NCBI GenBank assembly: GCA_015207585.1
Contig: JADEWQ010000051.1
Location: 1 to 38,863, forward strand
Direction of reading: 5' to 3'
DNA length: 38,863 nucleotides
Source: Pleurocapsales cyanobacterium LEGE 06147
GTDB taxonomy: Bacteria > Cyanobacteriota > Cyanobacteriia > Cyanobacteriales > Xenococcaceae
A model generated the notes under the pieces. The model did no database searches and was not told where the DNA came from. It was given only the letters and a program-made list of their open reading frames with translations. A program made the position numbers and the translations under genes. Position 1 is the first letter of the stretch. Each line of letters opens with the position of its first letter. Shown here one piece after another: positions 15,389 to 24,169 of the stretch.

Positions 15389-15423
15389 AAAAAAAAGCTC
15401 GCCAGTCTCTTATGGGAGACTGG
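15389..15423 (-). terminator. Rho-independent terminator of the DUF4278 gene
   Basis: On the minus strand CCAGTCTC, loop CCATAA, GAGACTGG is followed by CGAGC and then a run of eight T. It is placed about 50 bp after the DUF4278 stop codon. The remainder of 15177-15475 shows no gene. Confidence 0.8.
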
Positions 15424-15475
15424 TGTTAACTAGGTTAATTAGCTAATTTTTTTCAGACAGAAGTAATAAAGTACC

Positions 15476-15781
15476 CTAAACGAGACCCACTTCATGAGCA
15501 GCACGGCTTAACATCGATGCAGCACGGTTTTTAACGGCTTTTTCTTTATTGAGCATTAGCCATCGGGCTTTTTCTCGAACATCTATGCCTGTATTTACTG
15601 GACGATTAGCATAAGCTACACCACGATAAGTTAAGTTAACGGGTGGTTGCAAAACAGGTGGTTTTTTAAGGTTGTGGAATCGCCAATCTAGTCCGCGAAA
15701 CTTACCCGCAACTGTACCTTCATTTACTGCAACTGTTGGGGGATTATAGTCGTAGCTGACACCGCGATAAGTAAGCTTCAT
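15476..15781 (-). CDS. DUF4278 domain-containing protein
   Basis: A 101-residue protein with the cyanobacterial DUF4278 motif LTYRGVSYDYNPP at its start and a second copy, LTYRGVAYANRP, around residue 50, so the motif is duplicated. Between them lies GKFRGLDWRFHN. The C-terminal half is basic and helical (REKARWLMLNKEKAVKNRAASMLSRAAHE). The family has no established function; members are small stress-associated cyanobacterial proteins. Its ATG overlaps the stop of the upstream small frame by ATGA, and a clear intrinsic terminator follows. Confidence 0.85.
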   Translation of the reverse strand: MKLTYRGVSYDYNPPTVAVNEGTVAGKFRGLDWRFHNLKKPPVLQPPVNLTYRGVAYANRPVNTGIDVREKARWLMLNKEKAVKNRAASMLSRAAHEVGLV

Positions 15782-15966
15782 AATTTCGCCTCCGATAATT
15801 TGTAATTGAGGCGCGTTCCTTCGGGATAGTTCCCTACTTCCGTCTCCCTGTAACGAATGAGAGAGATGAACGATTTACTTTCTGTATCTATTGTTACGGT
15901 TTCTGAAATAAATGTCAAGAGCGAGGCATATTTTTTTTGCTTAATGGTTGATAAAAGTTGATACAA
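15778..15966 (-). CDS. Small hypothetical protein coupled to the DUF4278 gene
   Basis: A possible 62-residue protein starting at a TTG codon and ending in an ATGA overlap with the DUF4278 start, a typical sign of translational coupling. The stretch TVTIDTESKSFISLIRYRETEVGNYPEGTRLNYKLS has a balanced composition and looks coding. No family is recognised and the TTG start is uncertain. It may be a short leader protein of the same operon, or a shadow frame. Confidence 0.45.
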   Translation of the reverse strand: MYQLLSTIKQKKYASLLTFISETVTIDTESKSFISLIRYRETEVGNYPEGTRLNYKLSEAKL

Positions 15967-16156
15967 AAATTTTAGATAGCGAGAGGTTCGCTATCAATGC
16001 TGAATTAGTAGGACATCGATTTAATATAGACATAAAAACAGCAGAAGCGGTCTCGCTCCGCGAGGCACTACGTAAGCGCCGACTAGAAATATTAGTTAGA
16101 TAAAAGCTATGAGTTTAGCAACTAGGGCAAACTTAAAGAGTTTGTCCTACCTTTCT

Positions 16157-17989
16157 CTAGCTTTGAATCTTTACAGGAAATTGTAGAGTAAAGATAGTTT
16201 GATCTTTTTGACTTTCTACTCGAACAGATGCGCCTATAAGTTCCACCAGTTTCTTTACTAAAGCTAATCCTATGCCAGTTCCACCGTATTGCCAAGGGTC
16301 GTGGGTCGGGATGCGATAGAATTTCTCGAAAATACACTTTTGTTCCTCTGGTGTAATCTCAACACCAGAATTACTTACACTCAGAAGAAACATCTCTTCT
16401 GTCGCTGAAGCGGCAACCATAATAGTTTCTCCGGCTGGAGTATACTTACAGGCATTGTTGAGTAGTTCATTTAAAATACGTTCTAGAGTAGCAAGGTCTG
16501 ACTTTATTAAAGGCATTTCCGGAGCGATGTTAATAATTAACTGTTGCTGCTGGTGCCGAATTTGTTCTCTGAAAGGCTCTACTAGCTTGGGAACAAAGAC
16601 TTGTAAGTCAATCCATTCTGGAATGATAGTTACGCTTTCGGCATCTATATAACAGAGGGTTAGCAAGTCGTTAACTAGTTTATTTTGTTGCTGACAAGCA
16701 TTCTTAAAAATCTTAAATATTCGATCGAATCTATGAAACTTACTATCCTGTTTGCTTTCTGTCTCTATCAGTTTTTCTAGAGTTTGAGCGGCGAGGAGAA
16801 TGCTGCTCATAGGTGTACGTAGTTCATGGGAAATAGTTTTGAGGAAGTCGTCTTTAAGAGTGTTGAGTTTTTCGAGTTCTTTAACCTGTACTTGGGAAGC
16901 TTCGTACAGCCGAGCCTGACGAATGGCGATCGCGCACTCGTTAGCTACCTGCTGCACGAGCCGAATCTCGAATTCGTCAAACACTTCTTCTCGGGGTCTG
17001 AGCAACCAGAGATTGCCTAAAATTCCTCGGTCATCAAAAATCGGGCAAACCAATCGGGTAGCTTGAGTTTTCCTGGGACTGAGTTCTGGAATCTTTTCTA
17101 CAAATTGTAGGCTTTGTTTCTGTAACAGCTGCTGATAAATTTCTGGAAAGTCAGCCACTTGTCTGGTCATTCCCTGACAAACGGGCGAGGCAGTCGTATA
17201 TTCATAGGCTATAGTTGTCTTTGTCTGGGAATTATCGTAAAGTTCAATTTTACAGCGTTCGATGTTGAGAACCTGCGCCAATTCCTGAGTAACCGTTTGC
17301 AAGATCTGACTTTCATCCAAGCTATCGCGAACTTTTTCCGTAACGCTCCGCATTAAGGCTTCAAACTTGAGTGCTTTCTGTAACTTAGCCGTGCGCTCTT
17401 TAACCTTCAGTTCGAGATAAGTATTGAGACACCGTACCTGTTGGTAAAGTTCGGCTTGTTGGACGGCAATTCCTACTTGCGTTGCTAGTTGCTCGAGCAG
17501 CTCTATTTCTGACAAATCCCATTGACGGGGATGGCTGCAGTGCTGAGCAATCAAAAGTCCCCATAACTTTTCTTCCGCTACAATCGGAACGACCAAATTT
17601 GCTCTTACCTCAAAATCAGCGAGCAAATCGATGTGACAGGGAGACAATCCGGCAGTATAAATATCTTCTACTACTTGCATGTGTCCCTGCCTGTAGAGTT
17701 CGATGTGATTATCAGTAAAACAAGGGTCTTTGACCTTTGCTCCAAAAACCACTTTCCAAGGACTAACCACAGATTCTGCAACTATAACTCCACTCCAATC
17801 CGGTTCAAAGCGGTAGATTATTACCCGGTCTGTTTGAAGAAATTGCCGAACTTCTGTAACAGTCTGGTTAAGAATGGCTTCTAACTCTAGAGACTGACGA
17901 ATCCGCAGGGCAATTGCTCCTACCAGTTTCTCTCGCTCTGCCTGTAATGGTAGTGTCTGCCTGCTTGCTCGTAAGTCGGGCTTAAGCAA
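16157..17989 (-). CDS. Cyanobacteriochrome-type sensor histidine kinase (DXCF GAF)
   Basis: A 610-residue soluble histidine kinase. The first GAF domain (~25-185) has both cysteines of DXCF cyanobacteriochromes: D88-P89-C90-F91 and the canonical bilin-attachment C118-H119 in IYTAGLSPCHIDLL, followed by RANLVVPI and LWGLLIAQHCS. A linker coiled coil leads to a second GAF (~205-362) lacking these. HisKA has the phosphoacceptor H388 in DFLKTISHELRTP. The HATPase has the N box LNELLNNACKYTP and G boxes up to GGTGIGLALVKKLVELIG. Two-cysteine DXCF domains bind phycoviolobilin or phycocyanobilin and respond to blue/green-type light (family knowledge); colour cannot be read here. It starts at TTG, with no ATG in frame. 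No response regulator is adjacent. Confidence 0.85.
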   Translation of the reverse strand: MLKPDLRASRQTLPLQAEREKLVGAIALRIRQSLELEAILNQTVTEVRQFLQTDRVIIYRFEPDWSGVIVAESVVSPWKVVFGAKVKDPCFTDNHIELYRQGHMQVVEDIYTAGLSPCHIDLLADFEVRANLVVPIVAEEKLWGLLIAQHCSHPRQWDLSEIELLEQLATQVGIAVQQAELYQQVRCLNTYLELKVKERTAKLQKALKFEALMRSVTEKVRDSLDESQILQTVTQELAQVLNIERCKIELYDNSQTKTTIAYEYTTASPVCQGMTRQVADFPEIYQQLLQKQSLQFVEKIPELSPRKTQATRLVCPIFDDRGILGNLWLLRPREEVFDEFEIRLVQQVANECAIAIRQARLYEASQVQVKELEKLNTLKDDFLKTISHELRTPMSSILLAAQTLEKLIETESKQDSKFHRFDRIFKIFKNACQQQNKLVNDLLTLCYIDAESVTIIPEWIDLQVFVPKLVEPFREQIRHQQQQLIINIAPEMPLIKSDLATLERILNELLNNACKYTPAGETIMVAASATEEMFLLSVSNSGVEITPEEQKCIFEKFYRIPTHDPWQYGGTGIGLALVKKLVELIGASVRVESQKDQTIFTLQFPVKIQS

Positions 17990-18232
17990 ATGTAATCACT
18001 CTTTGTTTTTTCTGCTTATGGTAATAAATTAATACTTTTTTTATGTTTGGGTTGAATAGCTTTACAAACTGTTAAATCTATTGCTGCCGCTCCCGTTAAA
18101 ATTATTAATCAAAACTTAATATTTATTAATAAAAGCTTAACCAGGTATTTTAACCTAAAAAAAATATTGTTAAATTTTATTAACTAAAGAGAAGGAGCCA
18201 TGATTTTTAGACAGCCATAGATAACCGAGGTG

Positions 18233-18881
18233 ATGAAAGCAAATGAACTTATTAAGCGATATGCAGTTAGAGAAAGAGACTTTAGAAAAGTCAACCTTAA
18301 CGAAGCAAATTTACGGGAAGTAGATTTGCGAGAAATTAATCTCAGCCAAGCCATCCTAAATTTAGCCGATTTAACAAAATGCTAACTTCAGCGAAGCAAT
18401 TCTGTGCGGAGCTAACCTTGTTGAAGCTAACCTCAGCCAAGCGGTGCTAACTGGAGCTAATTTGATAGGGACAAATTTAAAGAAAGCAATTTTATATAGA
18501 GCTTCCTTGCAGTTGGTTAACTTGAGCCAAGCTATCTTAACCGAAGCCGATCTAAGAGAGGCTAACCTTAGTGAAGCACTTTTATATAAAACTTCTTTGC
18601 CAAAAGCCCAATTGCCGAGAGCAGTCCTTCGTCAAGCCATCCTACAAAGAGCATATCTGCATGGAGCAAATTTGAGTCAAGCTACCTTTTTGGAAGCGAA
18701 TCTGCAAGAAGCAAATCTGACAAATGCAGATTTGTCAGGAGTAAATCTTAGAGGAGCAAATCTAGAGGCAGCGTTTCTGGTAGAGGCCAATTTATTCCAA
18801 GCTTCAGTGGAGGGAGCTAACCTAAATCGAACTATTTTAACAGGAGCAATTATGCCTGATGGAACTATTTATAAATATTAA
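18233..18881 (+). pseudogene. Pentapeptide-repeat protein interrupted by a +1 frameshift
   Basis: The ATG at 18233, with GAGG just upstream, opens a frame of A(N/D)LxxA-type pentapeptide repeats (EANLREVDLREINLSQAIL) that ends at 18385. The same repeat register continues uninterrupted in the next frame to 18881 (LTGANLIGTNLKKAIL, then many EANL and GANL units). The shift falls in a run of four A at 18376-18379: one A fewer would restore TTAACAAATGCTAAC, L-T-N-A-N. The whole would be about 215 residues forming a right-handed quadrilateral beta-helix. It could be a recent pseudogene, a homopolymer sequencing error, or slippage. Function unknown. Confidence 0.8.
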
Positions 18882-18887
18882 TTTTCT

Positions 18888-19865
18888 TTAAGTCCATTTA
18901 CGGAAAAATGCTCCATCTTCCCCAGCATTGACAGTAAGTTGCTCTATAGAAGTCATTTCTGCTTCGGTTAATGGTTGAAAAGCTCGAGCTACCTTAACGT
19001 TTGACTCTAATTGTTCGGGATCTTCGGCAGCGATAACACAAGAATGTACTCCTGGCACGGAGAGAGTATAACCCATCGCTTGTTCCATTCCTTCTAAAAT
19101 ACCGGGTTTGAATAGACGGCCATAGGCGGGTATTTTCATGGTGATAACACCGACGTTTCTTTCTTCGGCTACTGGTAACACTGTAGTAGCAAAAGGACGG
19201 GGATGGTGTATGTCGGCAGCATTAAGGCAGATAAGAGTAGTGTCGAAAGGATAGCGTTGCAATCCCGCTGCAATGACATCGGGTTCGTGGTGTCCGGTAA
19301 TTCCTAAAAACTTGACTAATTTTTGCTCTTTGGCTTCTTCAAACGCTTTAATTGCGCCACCATTACTGAAAATTTGGTCTAATTCTTCGTGAAAAGAAAC
19401 GTGATGTAGTTGCCATCCATCGAGATAATCTGTGTTGAGACGTTTAAGCGATCGCTCTAAATTGCGCCAGGCACCATCGCGATCGCGTGCAGCGGTTTTA
19501 CTATTAAGAAAAATTTCATTCCGGTAGTCGGGTAAAATTTTACCAAAATATTCTTCGCTCGGACCGTAATCGGCGGCAGTATCGTAGTAGCGCACGCCTA
19601 AAGCTAAGGCTCGTTCGACAAGAGCGATCGCTTCTTTTTCTTGTCCTGGTTTGGATAAAGGTGTTTGTCCCGCACCCCCTAAACCAAAGATTGGTAAACT
19701 TATATTTGTCTTACCCATTACCCTTTCTGGCATGGATCTGACGTTGTCCGCGTCCGACTGGGAAATTTTCTGCTGTTGTTGAGACAAAGCTTTAGTGCCA
19801 ACGACTGTAACTGCCGCAGCGGCACTACCAATTAGAAAGGTGCGTCGAGTTGTTTTTTTATCCAT
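18888..19865 (-). CDS. Aldo/keto reductase with twin-arginine signal
   Basis: A 325-residue aldo/keto reductase. The N-terminus KKTTRRTFLIGSAAAAVTVVG is a twin-arginine signal followed by a hydrophobic stretch, so it is probably exported folded to the periplasm or thylakoid lumen. The catalytic tetrad is visible in the usual order: Asp in YYDTAADYG, Tyr in the same block, Lys in FLNSKTA and His in WQLHHV. The C-terminal NADPH-binding part has PGVHSCVIAAEDPEQLESN. Export makes the cofactor supply uncertain. Substrate unknown. It converges with the pentapeptide gene, whose last codon ends 6 bp away. Confidence 0.85.
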   Translation of the reverse strand: MDKKTTRRTFLIGSAAAAVTVVGTKALSQQQQKISQSDADNVRSMPERVMGKTNISLPIFGLGGAGQTPLSKPGQEKEAIALVERALALGVRYYDTAADYGPSEEYFGKILPDYRNEIFLNSKTAARDRDGAWRNLERSLKRLNTDYLDGWQLHHVSFHEELDQIFSNGGAIKAFEEAKEQKLVKFLGITGHHEPDVIAAGLQRYPFDTTLICLNAADIHHPRPFATTVLPVAEERNVGVITMKIPAYGRLFKPGILEGMEQAMGYTLSVPGVHSCVIAAEDPEQLESNVKVARAFQPLTEAEMTSIEQLTVNAGEDGAFFRKWT

Positions 19866-20128
19866 GATTATTCTCGTTTTTTTGGCATTTTAGCGAAGAT
19901 CGCTCGTTCGTTAATTCTCTAGTCAGATAGATTTTTTATGTGAGCGGTTGGTAAATAGTCAACTAGAATATTTTTGGAGAGTATGGTATCGCCAGATACG
20001 CTAGGCTTTGTGTTTGTCATTGCTCAACGTCTGTTTTGAGAACAGCAAAGCTAGTGTTGTTGTCTCTACATATTTTTGATATTTGTCTTCTTGGTTTTCT
20101 GTTGTCAGGTCATTTTCTTTTATAAATT

Positions 20129-23100
20129 ATGTCAATTATTCATGGTAGTTGGATTTTACAGTTAGATGGCAATCGCGAGCGAAGTGAGCGAACCTCTCGC
20201 TTTTTCCTTTGGGGGGAAACTTGGCGTTCTCTAGTTACTGTAGAATCCGATCTTACTTCCGAGGTTATTTCGCTTCATCCTTTTGCTTTGAATCGGCAAG
20301 AATTACTTTCTTTGTTGGCATTGCATAATTTAGCTTGGGATAACTTCGTTAGCGAAACGGTTAATCCAAGCCAAAGATGGACGACGGAAGCGATCGCTTT
20401 ACCCAGTCAAAAAATAGGCAAAAGTAAATCTTTACAACCACTTTTTTCGGGTAATTTACCAGGAGAAATAGAAGCAAATAATTTAATTGAATTACATACT
20501 TGGCAAGTAGAGGGTTTGTGGCTGACAGCAAGAGAAACTATTGATTTTTTGCCAAAATTACCGATTAAATTTCTTCAAGCTAATCTTCCTTATCTCGGAA
20601 CAGATTTACGTTTTTGGTTTCACTTATATCGTTGGAGTTTAGATTTAATTGCTAGAAACAAATTTGTCCCGGGAATCATTCACCAAGCGGACGGACAAAC
20701 AATTAGTATTTGGCAACCTTTGTTAGATAGTACGGTAGATCGAGCTCGTTTGGCGAAATTTAGTCAGTTAATGCCTCCTGCTTGTTTAGCCTATCAATTT
20801 GGCGCTCGCGAAAGCGATCGAACAATACAACCACAGGAATTAATATTAGGATTTTTAAGTAAAATTATCGACCTACAATTACGGGATTGGGTTGACGAGC
20901 CTGTTAACATAGCTAAGGCAGTTACCATTCAGCCTTGGTTGCGATCGCTCTCTACTCCATCATCTTTATTAGAAACAGATACCAAGCAGATTCAAAGGTT
21001 AGAAAATGCCTTATATAACTGGACTTTACCCCTACAAGAATATCTAGTTAACGAGGCTAATAAAAATTTAGGACAGAACCAATATCAAGCTTGTTTTGTT
21101 TTGCAACCGCCAATTAGAGTAGAGGTAGATGGCGAACAAGGTAATTGGCAACTGCAATATTATTTACAAGCCTTAGACGAACCAGAATTTCTTATTGATG
21201 CGGCAACTATTTGGCACCATAAAACCGAATCTTTATCGATTCAGGGAAGAGTTATTGAAAGACCCCAAGAAACTTTGCTTAAAGGATTGGGATTGGCTAC
21301 AAAAATTTATACGCCAATTGCCGATAGTTTACAACAAAGTACACCTACCTATTGTGAATTAAATCCGATTCAGGTTTATGAATTTATTCGCTCTATTGTT
21401 TGGCAATTACAAGATAGAGGATTGGGAGTAATTTTACCCCCTGGATTAGCACTCGGTGAAAGCGAACAACGCTTAGGTATTAAAATAACTGCCGAAGTTA
21501 CTCAAAATAAGAGAGAACGATTAAGCTTACAAAGTTTGCTTAAATATAATTTAGAAATAGCTGTTGGCGAGCATACCGTTTCCCAAAAAGAATTTGAACG
21601 CTTATTGGCACAGAAATCTCCCATAGTAGAAGTTAATGGACAATGGCTTGCTTTACAACCTGCCGATGTCAAAGCCGCACAAGCGGTATTAGATAAATCT
21701 AACGAACAAATCGATTTATCCGTAGAAGATGCACTGCGTCTTGCGACAGGAGATACAAAAACTTTAGCTAAATTACCTGTAGTTAGTTTTAAAGCTACTG
21801 GAGTACTAGAAGAATTAATTAATAACTTAACCGAAAATAAATCGATCGAACCAATCGAACAACCAAAAGGTTTTGTAGGAAAATTACGTCCCTATCAAGC
21901 GCGCGGAGTTGGTTGGTTGGCTTTCTTGGAAAAATGGAGTTTGGGTGCTTGTTTGGCAGATGATATGGGTTTGGGAAAAACTCCCCAGCTAATTGGATTT
22001 CTTTTGAATTTAAAAGAACAAAATGGATTAAATAAACCAACTTTAGTCATCTGTCCTACCTCAGTTTTGAATAACTGGGAAAGAGAAGTGAAAAAATTTG
22101 CGCCTACTTTATCCACTTTAATTCATCATGGCGATAAACGTAGTAAGGGAAAAAGTTTTGCTAAAGAAGTCAAGAATAAAGATTTAGTAATTACCAGCTA
22201 TTCTTTAGTTCATCGGGACTTAAAAACCTTACAAGCAATAGACTGGGAAGGAGTAGTTTTAGATGAAGCACAAAATATTAAAAATCCTGCCGCCAAACAA
22301 TCTCAAGCAGTACGAGAATTAAGAACGGGATTTCGCATAGCTTTAACGGGAACTCCAGTAGAAAACCGCCTATCAGAATTATGGTCGATCCTTGATTTTC
22401 TCAATCCTAATTTTTTAGGAAACCGTACCTTTTTTCAAAAAAGATTTGCAATTCCTATTGAAAAATATGGGGATAGAGATTCTCTGAAGATATTGCGATC
22501 GCTAGTCCAACCTTTTATCCTTCGTCGTCTCAAAACCAATAAAGAAATTATTCAAGATTTGCCAGAAAAACAAGAAATGACTGTCTTCTGTGGTTTGTCT
22601 GGCGAACAAGCAGAAATTTATCAACAATTAGTTGATGAATCTTTGACTAATATTGAAGAAGCAGAAGGCATAAAACGAAAAGGATTAATTCTTACTCTTA
22701 TTTTAAGGTTGAAACAGTTATGTAATCATCCCGAATTGTTAGAAAGTAAAGACAAAAAAGCTCAAGTAACTGCTGCTGATTTTGGTAATCGTTCCGGTAA
22801 ATTATTGCGTCTAAAAGAAATGCTTGAAGAGATAATTGAAGAAGGCGATCGCGCTTTAATTTTTACGCAATTTTCTGAGTGGGGAAAAATGCTCAAACCC
22901 TATTTAGAAAAAAAATTAGGTGAAGAAGTTCTTTTCCTTTATGGTGCTACTCGCCGTCAACAACGACAGGAAATGATCGACCTATTTCAAAACAATCCCA
23001 ACGGACCACAAATATTTATTTTATCTCTCAAAGCTGGCGGTACCGGATTAAATTTAACGAGAGCAAATCACGTTTTTCATATCGATCGCTGGTGGAATCC

Positions 23101-23347
23101 TGCCGTGGAAAATCAAGCAACTGACCGTGCTTTTCGTATCGGTCAAAAGCGCAACGTACAAGTACATAAATTTGTTTGTACGGGTACGTTAGAAGAAAGA
23201 ATTAATGACATTATTGAAAGCAAAAAAGAACTTGCCGAACAAACAGTAGATGCTGGAGAACAATGGTTGACAGAATTAGATACCAATCAATTGCGTAACT
23301 TATTATTATTAGACCGCGATGCCATTATAGACGAAGAAAATAGTTAA
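20129..23347 (+). CDS. SNF2 family DEAD/DEAH-box helicase
   Basis: A 1072-residue SNF2/Rad54-type ATPase. The N-terminal half holds the bacterial SNF2 helicase-associated domain. The ATPase core starts near residue 590: RPYQARGVGWLAFL, Walker A DDMGLGKT, LVICPTSVLNNWE, Walker B DEAQNIKN, then ALTGTPVENRL. The second lobe has ALIFTQFSEWGKML, GGTGLNLTRANHV, DRWWNPAVENQATDRAFRIGQ and the ERI end motif. Such proteins translocate on double-stranded DNA or remodel bound proteins; the bacterial role is poorly defined. Residues ~15-24 (NRERSERTS) are encoded by a short GC-rich insertion. The next gene follows after 67 bp containing a palindromic repeat. Confidence 0.9.
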   Translation: MSIIHGSWILQLDGNRERSERTSRFFLWGETWRSLVTVESDLTSEVISLHPFALNRQELLSLLALHNLAWDNFVSETVNPSQRWTTEAIALPSQKIGKSKSLQPLFSGNLPGEIEANNLIELHTWQVEGLWLTARETIDFLPKLPIKFLQANLPYLGTDLRFWFHLYRWSLDLIARNKFVPGIIHQADGQTISIWQPLLDSTVDRARLAKFSQLMPPACLAYQFGARESDRTIQPQELILGFLSKIIDLQLRDWVDEPVNIAKAVTIQPWLRSLSTPSSLLETDTKQIQRLENALYNWTLPLQEYLVNEANKNLGQNQYQACFVLQPPIRVEVDGEQGNWQLQYYLQALDEPEFLIDAATIWHHKTESLSIQGRVIERPQETLLKGLGLATKIYTPIADSLQQSTPTYCELNPIQVYEFIRSIVWQLQDRGLGVILPPGLALGESEQRLGIKITAEVTQNKRERLSLQSLLKYNLEIAVGEHTVSQKEFERLLAQKSPIVEVNGQWLALQPADVKAAQAVLDKSNEQIDLSVEDALRLATGDTKTLAKLPVVSFKATGVLEELINNLTENKSIEPIEQPKGFVGKLRPYQARGVGWLAFLEKWSLGACLADDMGLGKTPQLIGFLLNLKEQNGLNKPTLVICPTSVLNNWEREVKKFAPTLSTLIHHGDKRSKGKSFAKEVKNKDLVITSYSLVHRDLKTLQAIDWEGVVLDEAQNIKNPAAKQSQAVRELRTGFRIALTGTPVENRLSELWSILDFLNPNFLGNRTFFQKRFAIPIEKYGDRDSLKILRSLVQPFILRRLKTNKEIIQDLPEKQEMTVFCGLSGEQAEIYQQLVDESLTNIEEAEGIKRKGLILTLILRLKQLCNHPELLESKDKKAQVTAADFGNRSGKLLRLKEMLEEIIEEGDRALIFTQFSEWGKMLKPYLEKKLGEEVLFLYGATRRQQRQEMIDLFQNNPNGPQIFILSLKAGGTGLNLTRANHVFHIDRWWNPAVENQATDRAFRIGQKRNVQVHKFVCTGTLEERINDIIESKKELAEQTVDAGEQWLTELDTNQLRNLLLLDRDAIIDEENS
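20171..20200 (+). repeat. Short GC-rich insertion inside the SNF2 reading frame
   Basis: A 30-bp segment with GCGAG at one end and CTCGC at the other interrupts the N-terminal coding region in frame. GAGCGAACCTCTCG (20186-20199) matches the intergenic GAGCGAACCCCTCG at 13386-13399 in 13 of 14 positions. It looks like a short interspersed element that the gene tolerates. Confidence 0.4.
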
Positions 23348-23359
23348 AAAAGTTCTTTC

Positions 23360-23387
23360 GTAGGGACGTAGCATGCTACGTCCGTAC
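23360..23387. repeat. Palindromic interspersed repeat, copy 1
   Basis: GTAGGGACGTAGC and its near-complement GCTACGTCCGTAC form a self-complementary element centred on GCATGC. Related copies lie at 24053-24080 and 27331-27356, all intergenic. Confidence 0.65.
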
Positions 23388-23414
23388 AAATATAAATTCA
23401 TTTAAAAAAACAAA

Positions 23415-24023
23415 ATGACCAAACTTTCAGTTATCGAACCAAATCAGTCTTATATTTTTAGTAACTATTTTGAAATGCAATCTCCGCCTGAAGATATTCT
23501 GGCTTATTTTAACTATTCCTTACAGAAAGCCTATGTCCAACTTCCCTCCAGCGATATCCCCACAGAAGAAGTTAACCTTTTAAAAAACAAGATAACTAAA
23601 CGGCTACCTAAAATTTATTTCGGTACGGAAATAGCCAGAAGAGAAGTCCTCATTTCACCTATTTTGCTGAGCTTAGTAGATTGGTTGGAGATTCAAGTCA
23701 AAATTGAATATCCGCTCAAAATTAACGAACAACTTAAGGGTACTTTAGACTATTACATTAATTCCCAAAAAAACTTTCTGGTAGTGGAAGCTAAGCGAGA
23801 AGATTTGGATAGAGGATTCACTCAACTAGCTGTAGAGCTAATCGCTGTCGCTCAGTGGTTGGAAACAGAGCAAATCTTATATGGAGCAGTGACTACGGGA
23901 AACATTTGGCAGTTTGCGTTTCTCGAACCTCTCTCTAAGCAAATTACTCAGGATTTGCAGCTTTATAGAGTCCCGACAGATTTGGAAGAATTATTTGCTA
24001 TTTTGCTAGGTATTTTAAGCTAA
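23415..24023 (+). CDS. PD-(D/E)XK nuclease-like hypothetical protein
   Basis: A 202-residue soluble protein. The core of a restriction-endonuclease-like fold is suggested by Asp in LKGTLDYYI and, after a short loop, FLVVEAKRED (the D...E-x-K signature), followed by a helix (RGFTQLAVELIAVAQWLE) and a strand (ILYGAVTTGNIWQFAFLE). This resembles cyanobacterial proteins annotated as type I restriction-like or PD-(D/E)XK superfamily members. No methylase or specificity subunit is adjacent, so a restriction system is not supported. It lies 67 bp after the SNF2 gene on the same strand with a repeat between. Function unproven. Confidence 0.6.
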   Translation: MTKLSVIEPNQSYIFSNYFEMQSPPEDILAYFNYSLQKAYVQLPSSDIPTEEVNLLKNKITKRLPKIYFGTEIARREVLISPILLSLVDWLEIQVKIEYPLKINEQLKGTLDYYINSQKNFLVVEAKREDLDRGFTQLAVELIAVAQWLETEQILYGAVTTGNIWQFAFLEPLSKQITQDLQLYRVPTDLEELFAILLGILS

Positions 24024-24052
24024 CAAATTGTGCTCGACTCTTTTAATAACAG

Positions 24053-24080
24053 ATAGGAACGTAGCATGATACGTCTGTAC
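24053..24080. repeat. Palindromic interspersed repeat, copy 2
   Basis: ATAGGAACGTAGCATGATACGTCTGTAC, split as ATAGGAACGTAGC / ATGATACGTCTGTAC, is a diverged copy of the element at 23360-23387. The pair brackets the PD-(D/E)XK-like gene. Confidence 0.6.
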
Positions 24081-24169
24081 AAAGTTCTTGAAAAAACTTA
24101 AATGCAAGTTTAAGAATCCCGCTTCACAGCAAAGCTTGACGAGGGGGTAGATCGATTACATAAGAGCAT

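Noticed and set aside
18376-18385. Programmed frameshift in the pentapeptide-repeat gene
   Set aside because: Only a run of four A, with no slippery heptamer or downstream structure; a simple indel or error is more likely.
23415-24023. Restriction-modification system with the SNF2 helicase
   Set aside because: No methyltransferase or specificity subunit is nearby, and the helicase is of SNF2 type, not a type I HsdR.
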